Shown here in pieces: positions 39,280 to 42,252 of a DNA stretch of 42,252 nucleotides (positions are counted from its first letter, which is position 1; each line of letters opens with the position of its first letter). The stretch comes from an uncultured Oscillibacter sp. Its GTDB lineage: Bacteria > Bacillota > Clostridia > Oscillospirales > Oscillospiraceae. A program made the position numbers and the translations under genes. The stretch is from positions 1 through 42,252 of the forward strand of contig NZ_CAJUBK010000017.1 in NCBI RefSeq assembly GCF_910584465.1, in the 5' to 3' direction. The notes beneath the pieces are model-generated. The model did no database searches, was not told where the DNA came from, and was given only the letters and a program-made list of their open reading frames with translations.

Positions 39280-39328
39280 GATGGGGATACCTCCGCCGGG
39301 ATGGAGGGAAAACAAGGAGGAGTCCGAG

Positions 39329-42127
39329 ATGAAACATACACCTGCGAAGATCCTGTCACTGCTGCTTGCCTTCGCGATGCTCCTGCCCCTGCTGGGGGCC
39401 GGCGCCTCGGCCAAGGAGGACGCGGGAGGCTGGTGGACGGAAGAGGTCTGGGACACGGAGACGCTGGTCTCCCTGGGTGCGGAGATCCCCACCTATGACC
39501 CCGCCGGGAAATGTTATGAGATCGGCACGCCGGGACAGCTTTTGTACCTGTCGGGCAGCTGGAAGGCGGACGACACGAACGGGGACGGCCGGCCCGACGC
39601 GCCCCGGGACGGGCACTATGTGCTGACGGCGGACCTGGACATGGGCCCGCTGATGGAGAAGATCGGCAAGGCGATCACCGCCGCCTCCGGAGAGGAGACG
39701 GAGGGCTTCATGCCTCCCATCTCCGGGGTCAAGAAGGAGAACGCCGATAAGACCGACGGCTGGTTCCAGGGAGAGATCGACGGCCGGTATCACACCATCT
39801 CGGATCTGCGGATCTGCCGGACGGAGGAGAAGTATGCCGCCTTGGTAGGGTATCTGGGCGACGAGACCTTCACCAGCCCCGCCATCCGGCGGCTGGGCCT
39901 GGTCGACCTCGAGATCGAGGGCAAGAAGACCTGCGGCGCGTTCGCGGGCGTCAGCTTCGGCACCATCGAGGACTGCTTCGCCACCGGCTCCATCAAGGCC
40001 AAGGAGACCACGGGGGGCCTCGTGGGGAAGTGCGAGGGCGCCGTGCGGGACTGCGTCTCCTACATGGATGTCAAGGCCAAGGAACTGGTGGGCGGCATCG
40101 CCGGATCGATCGAGACCGGCGGCTCCGTGGAAAACTGCTACGTGGGCGGCTCCGTGAAGGTCTCCAATGACGGCAAGGTCTCCGCGGGCGGCGTCAGCGG
40201 CGCCTTCGCCGCTGCCGAGGGCCTGGAGGGCACGGTCTGCGTGGTCAAAGAGGTCTCCGGCGAGGAGGGGGCCCAGGACATCGACCGCTTCGTAGGGACC
40301 CTGGCCAGCGAGAGCGGGGCCAACATCGCCCGCAACTACGTGTGGGAGGGCATGGTCCTCTCCGGCGACCGGCCCCTGGAGCATCCCGACCGGGAGATCT
40401 TCACGAGCGTCGGCGCCAAGGCCCTGCAGGGCCGCGCCCTGTACGAGGGGACCCTCGGATGGGACTTCAAGGATACCTGGGCCTGGGTAGGCGGGCCCGA
40501 CGCGGGCTATCCCATGCCCGCCGGCTTCGTCAAGGCCGGGAACGCCCCGGGACTGGGAGTGGCCGGGGACCTGGTGATCGAGGAGCCCGTCCTGCTGCTG
40601 GACGATGTGCTGGTGGACTGGGTGGCCAAGGGCACCCTCCCGGAGATCGAGGTCCGGCTCCTGCTCCCCGAGGGGAAGACGGCCGAGAGCGTCAAGGTCT
40701 TCTACAGCAAGGATCCGGAGGCGTTCACCGATTCCGTGGACGTGACGGGGAGCGGCAAGGCGGAGCTGCCCCTGAAGGCCCCCGGACAGTATTATTACTA
40801 CGCCGCCGCCGTGGTGGACGGCGAGACCGTCAGGGTCCCCGCGGATCCCTCCGCGTCTTTGCCCCTGGAGGTGGACGACGGCGTGATCGACGCCGATCCC
40901 CGGGAGATCCTCTGCCAGGTGGGCGAGACCTATGCCGAGGTGGGCCTCAACTGGCTCACCGACCCCGCCGTGACGGATTCCAAGGTCTGGTACCGGGTCA
41001 AGGGCGAGAGCGCCTGGCAGACCGTCAAGGGCGAGAGCGTCCTCCACTATCTGGACGAGGGCTGGGAGGAGACCCAGAGCCACTCCGCCGTCCTCACCGG
41101 ATTGGAGGCAGGGACCACCTATGAATACTCCGTAGGCGGGACCTATCAGGGCAGGGACTGCCGCAGCGAGGTCCACAGCTTCACCACCCTGCCGGAGTCC
41201 GGGGCCTTCACCTTCATGCAGTACGGCGACCTCCAGGCGGAGGAGCCCTCCGGTTACGACCCCTTCCTGGACACCATGGAACAGTTCGTGGCCAAGCTGC
41301 CCCTCCAGCCGGACTTCCTGCTGAACACCGGCGACATGGTGGACGCGGGGTATAAGAGCGCCCAGTGGGCGGACTACTTCGACAAGCTGGGCGGCCACAT
41401 GGCGGACCGGCTGAACATCCTCCTCCCCGGCAACCACGAGAACGCCGGCGACCTGCTCTACAAGCAGTACGGGGCCCGGACCAGCCTGCCCAACGAGGCG
41501 GAGTACGGCCCCCTGGAGGGCACCGGCTGGTGCGTCATCGGCGACGCCTGCTTCGTCTTCATCAATGCCGACCCCTACTCCGGCCGGAAGGGCGCGGACA
41601 TCGAGGCGGACCGGGCCAAGTTCTTCGCCGAGCAGGCCGCCTGGGCCAAAAAGGTCTATGAGGAGGCGGACTGCACCTGGCGCATCATGGCGGCCCACGT
41701 GGGCACCTATATCGTGAACTTCAACGACCCCGCCGACTATCCCTATATCCCCGCCCTGTGCGACGAGCTCCAGGTGGACCTGTATATGAACGGGCACGAC
41801 CATGAGTATATCCGCACCACGGCCAAGGGGGACGAGGTCGTGGATATCGGGGAGGGCACCACGTTCATGACTTGCTCGTCCCTGGGCGAGAAGCTGGACG
41901 AGTTCGAGGAGGACACCGCCGGCGGCAAGTTCGCGGTGGTCCACAAGGACGGCGCGGAGAACTCCCAGCAGATCTTCAGCATGGTCACCGTGGACGGGAG
42001 CGGCATCCATGTCACCGCCTACCAGAGAGGCGAAGCGGAGGACTGGTCCAAGTTCGACGTGATCGACCAGTATGACATCACCTCCAGCCTCAGCAAGGGC
42101 GCGGTGAAGGGCCAGGCCGCGGCCTGA
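39329..42127 (+). CDS. Secreted multidomain metallophosphatase (purple-acid-phosphatase-like)
   Basis: A 932-residue exported protein. A signal peptide ends near residue 28 (GASA/K). Residues about 150-330 contain GLUG-like repeats (for example CGAFAGVSFGTIEDCFATGSI, shortened here). A middle region (about 415-510) has unassigned beta strands. A fibronectin-like/PAP N-terminal domain covers about 520-625, and a calcineurin-type phosphatase domain about 630-860. Metal residues are Asp634 (GDLQ), Asp669 (GDMVD), Asn702-His703 (GNHE), His790 (AAHV), and His823 and His825 (GHDH). The tyrosine of the purple-enzyme motif GDxxY is Asp here. AAGGAGG lies 8 nt before the ATG. No sortase signal or surface-anchor domain is seen. 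It would hydrolyse extracellular phosphate esters. Confidence 0.88.
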   Translation: MKHTPAKILSLLLAFAMLLPLLGAGASAKEDAGGWWTEEVWDTETLVSLGAEIPTYDPAGKCYEIGTPGQLLYLSGSWKADDTNGDGRPDAPRDGHYVLTADLDMGPLMEKIGKAITAASGEETEGFMPPISGVKKENADKTDGWFQGEIDGRYHTISDLRICRTEEKYAALVGYLGDETFTSPAIRRLGLVDLEIEGKKTCGAFAGVSFGTIEDCFATGSIKAKETTGGLVGKCEGAVRDCVSYMDVKAKELVGGIAGSIETGGSVENCYVGGSVKVSNDGKVSAGGVSGAFAAAEGLEGTVCVVKEVSGEEGAQDIDRFVGTLASESGANIARNYVWEGMVLSGDRPLEHPDREIFTSVGAKALQGRALYEGTLGWDFKDTWAWVGGPDAGYPMPAGFVKAGNAPGLGVAGDLVIEEPVLLLDDVLVDWVAKGTLPEIEVRLLLPEGKTAESVKVFYSKDPEAFTDSVDVTGSGKAELPLKAPGQYYYYAAAVVDGETVRVPADPSASLPLEVDDGVIDADPREILCQVGETYAEVGLNWLTDPAVTDSKVWYRVKGESAWQTVKGESVLHYLDEGWEETQSHSAVLTGLEAGTTYEYSVGGTYQGRDCRSEVHSFTTLPESGAFTFMQYGDLQAEEPSGYDPFLDTMEQFVAKLPLQPDFLLNTGDMVDAGYKSAQWADYFDKLGGHMADRLNILLPGNHENAGDLLYKQYGARTSLPNEAEYGPLEGTGWCVIGDACFVFINADPYSGRKGADIEADRAKFFAEQAAWAKKVYEEADCTWRIMAAHVGTYIVNFNDPADYPYIPALCDELQVDLYMNGHDHEYIRTTAKGDEVVDIGEGTTFMTCSSLGEKLDEFEEDTAGGKFAVVHKDGAENSQQIFSMVTVDGSGIHVTAYQRGEAEDWSKFDVIDQYDITSSLSKGAVKGQAAA

Positions 42128-42252
42128 GCTCCTGGACAGGGATGGTACATTAAAGAAGGATGAGAGAGGTCCTCAGAGCGTCAAAAAAGTAGAGAAGACT
42201 TCCTCGACGGGAAGGAAGAGAGTTACGAGAGGGACCCAGGAAGGGTCCCTTT
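42128..42252. other. Downstream region to the window edge
   Basis: No gene seen. It ends in the second copy of the dispersed repeat, which supplies a terminator hairpin truncated by the window edge. Confidence 0.6.
42204..42252 (+). repeat. 49-bp dispersed repeat, copy 2
   Basis: Identical to 3761-3809, running into the window edge, so the true repeat may be longer. It carries the AGGGACCC-AGGAA-GGGTCCCT hairpin, probably ending the phosphatase transcript. Confidence 0.95.

Larger units (their letters stand above)
38998..39328. other. Intergenic region with terminator, GC-rich hairpins and promoter
   Basis: No gene seen. It holds the operon-ending hairpin (39007-39045), a second set of alternative stems (39083-39114) and a promoter region with an inverted repeat (39238-39279). 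An additional weak promoter, TTGCGG/TAAAAT at 39165-39194, is possible. Confidence 0.6.

Noticed and set aside
39356..42010. Very long minus-strand open frame (884 codons) opposite the phosphatase
   Set aside because: Composition is Gly/Leu/Val/Asp-biased with no motifs, whereas the plus strand has a signal peptide and complete metal motifs.
1..42252. CRISPR array, tRNA, rRNA, insertion sequence or integrase
   Set aside because: No regularly spaced repeats, cloverleaf, rRNA-like stretch or transposase/integrase signature was seen by reading. A tRNAscan and ISfinder search would settle it.

Overview
This is a high-GC, gene-dense bacterial window of 42 kb with short intergenic gaps and strong AGGAGG-type ribosome binding sites. 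Promoters are Firmicute-like TTGACA/TATAAT boxes, and the genes include lipoprotein-type solute binding, DeoR and HxlR regulators, a YceD-rpmF pair and a clostridial tandem P-loop protein. Together these suggest a high-GC member of the Clostridia (Oscillospiraceae/Eubacteriales, probably a gut organism). That placement is inference from gene content; no rRNA or tRNA gene was seen.

Layout. 1-7.6 kb is mostly chromosomal backbone: a sensor histidine kinase cut by the left edge (minus), a divergent PilZ protein, a P-loop ATPase-like protein, a hairpin-rich repeat cluster, a 109-bp inverted repeat carrying a promoter for an orphan phage-tail-chaperone-like gene, an RluA-type pseudouridine synthase, an unrecognised protein, yceD-rpmF and a small membrane-anchored protein. 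8.0-11.1 kb is a stress-type module: an HxlR regulator divergent from a degenerate metallo-beta-lactamase-like protein, a zinc macrodomain ADP-ribose hydrolase and a class M sirtuin (SirTM).

11.4-39.0 kb is one large catabolic island with two regulated halves. The first half has a minus-strand arm (BtpA/SgcQ protein, DeoR regulator, split UxaA-type dehydratase, MBL hydrolase, SDR dehydrogenase). It is divergent from a plus-strand arm (pentulose-phosphate 3-epimerase, class II aldolase, HAD phosphatase, FGGY kinase), and four related operator half-sites lie between the arms. The second half starts with another DeoR regulator (minus) facing an 18-gene colinear unit (21.7-39.0 kb). That unit encodes a fused serine-dehydratase-like protein, a cysteine-desulfidase-like protein, a complete LIV-type ABC importer, a flavin reductase, a RidA protein, a second BtpA protein, two more FGGY kinases with a cupin between them, two TIM-barrel proteins, a two-subunit aconitase X and a second class II aldolase. 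It ends at a 17-bp hairpin.

Taken together, the island looks like import of an amino-acid-like or amino-sugar-derived substrate by the LIV transporter. Imine/ammonia-lyase and dehydratase steps would follow, then kinase, epimerase and aldolase steps into central metabolism. The substrate cannot be read from sequence. The combination of aconitase X, three FGGY kinases, two BtpA proteins and an amino-acid importer is the most interesting content of the window.

The right end holds a 932-residue secreted metallophosphatase under a near-consensus promoter. The window closes with a second copy of a 49-bp terminator-bearing repeat also present at 3.76 kb.
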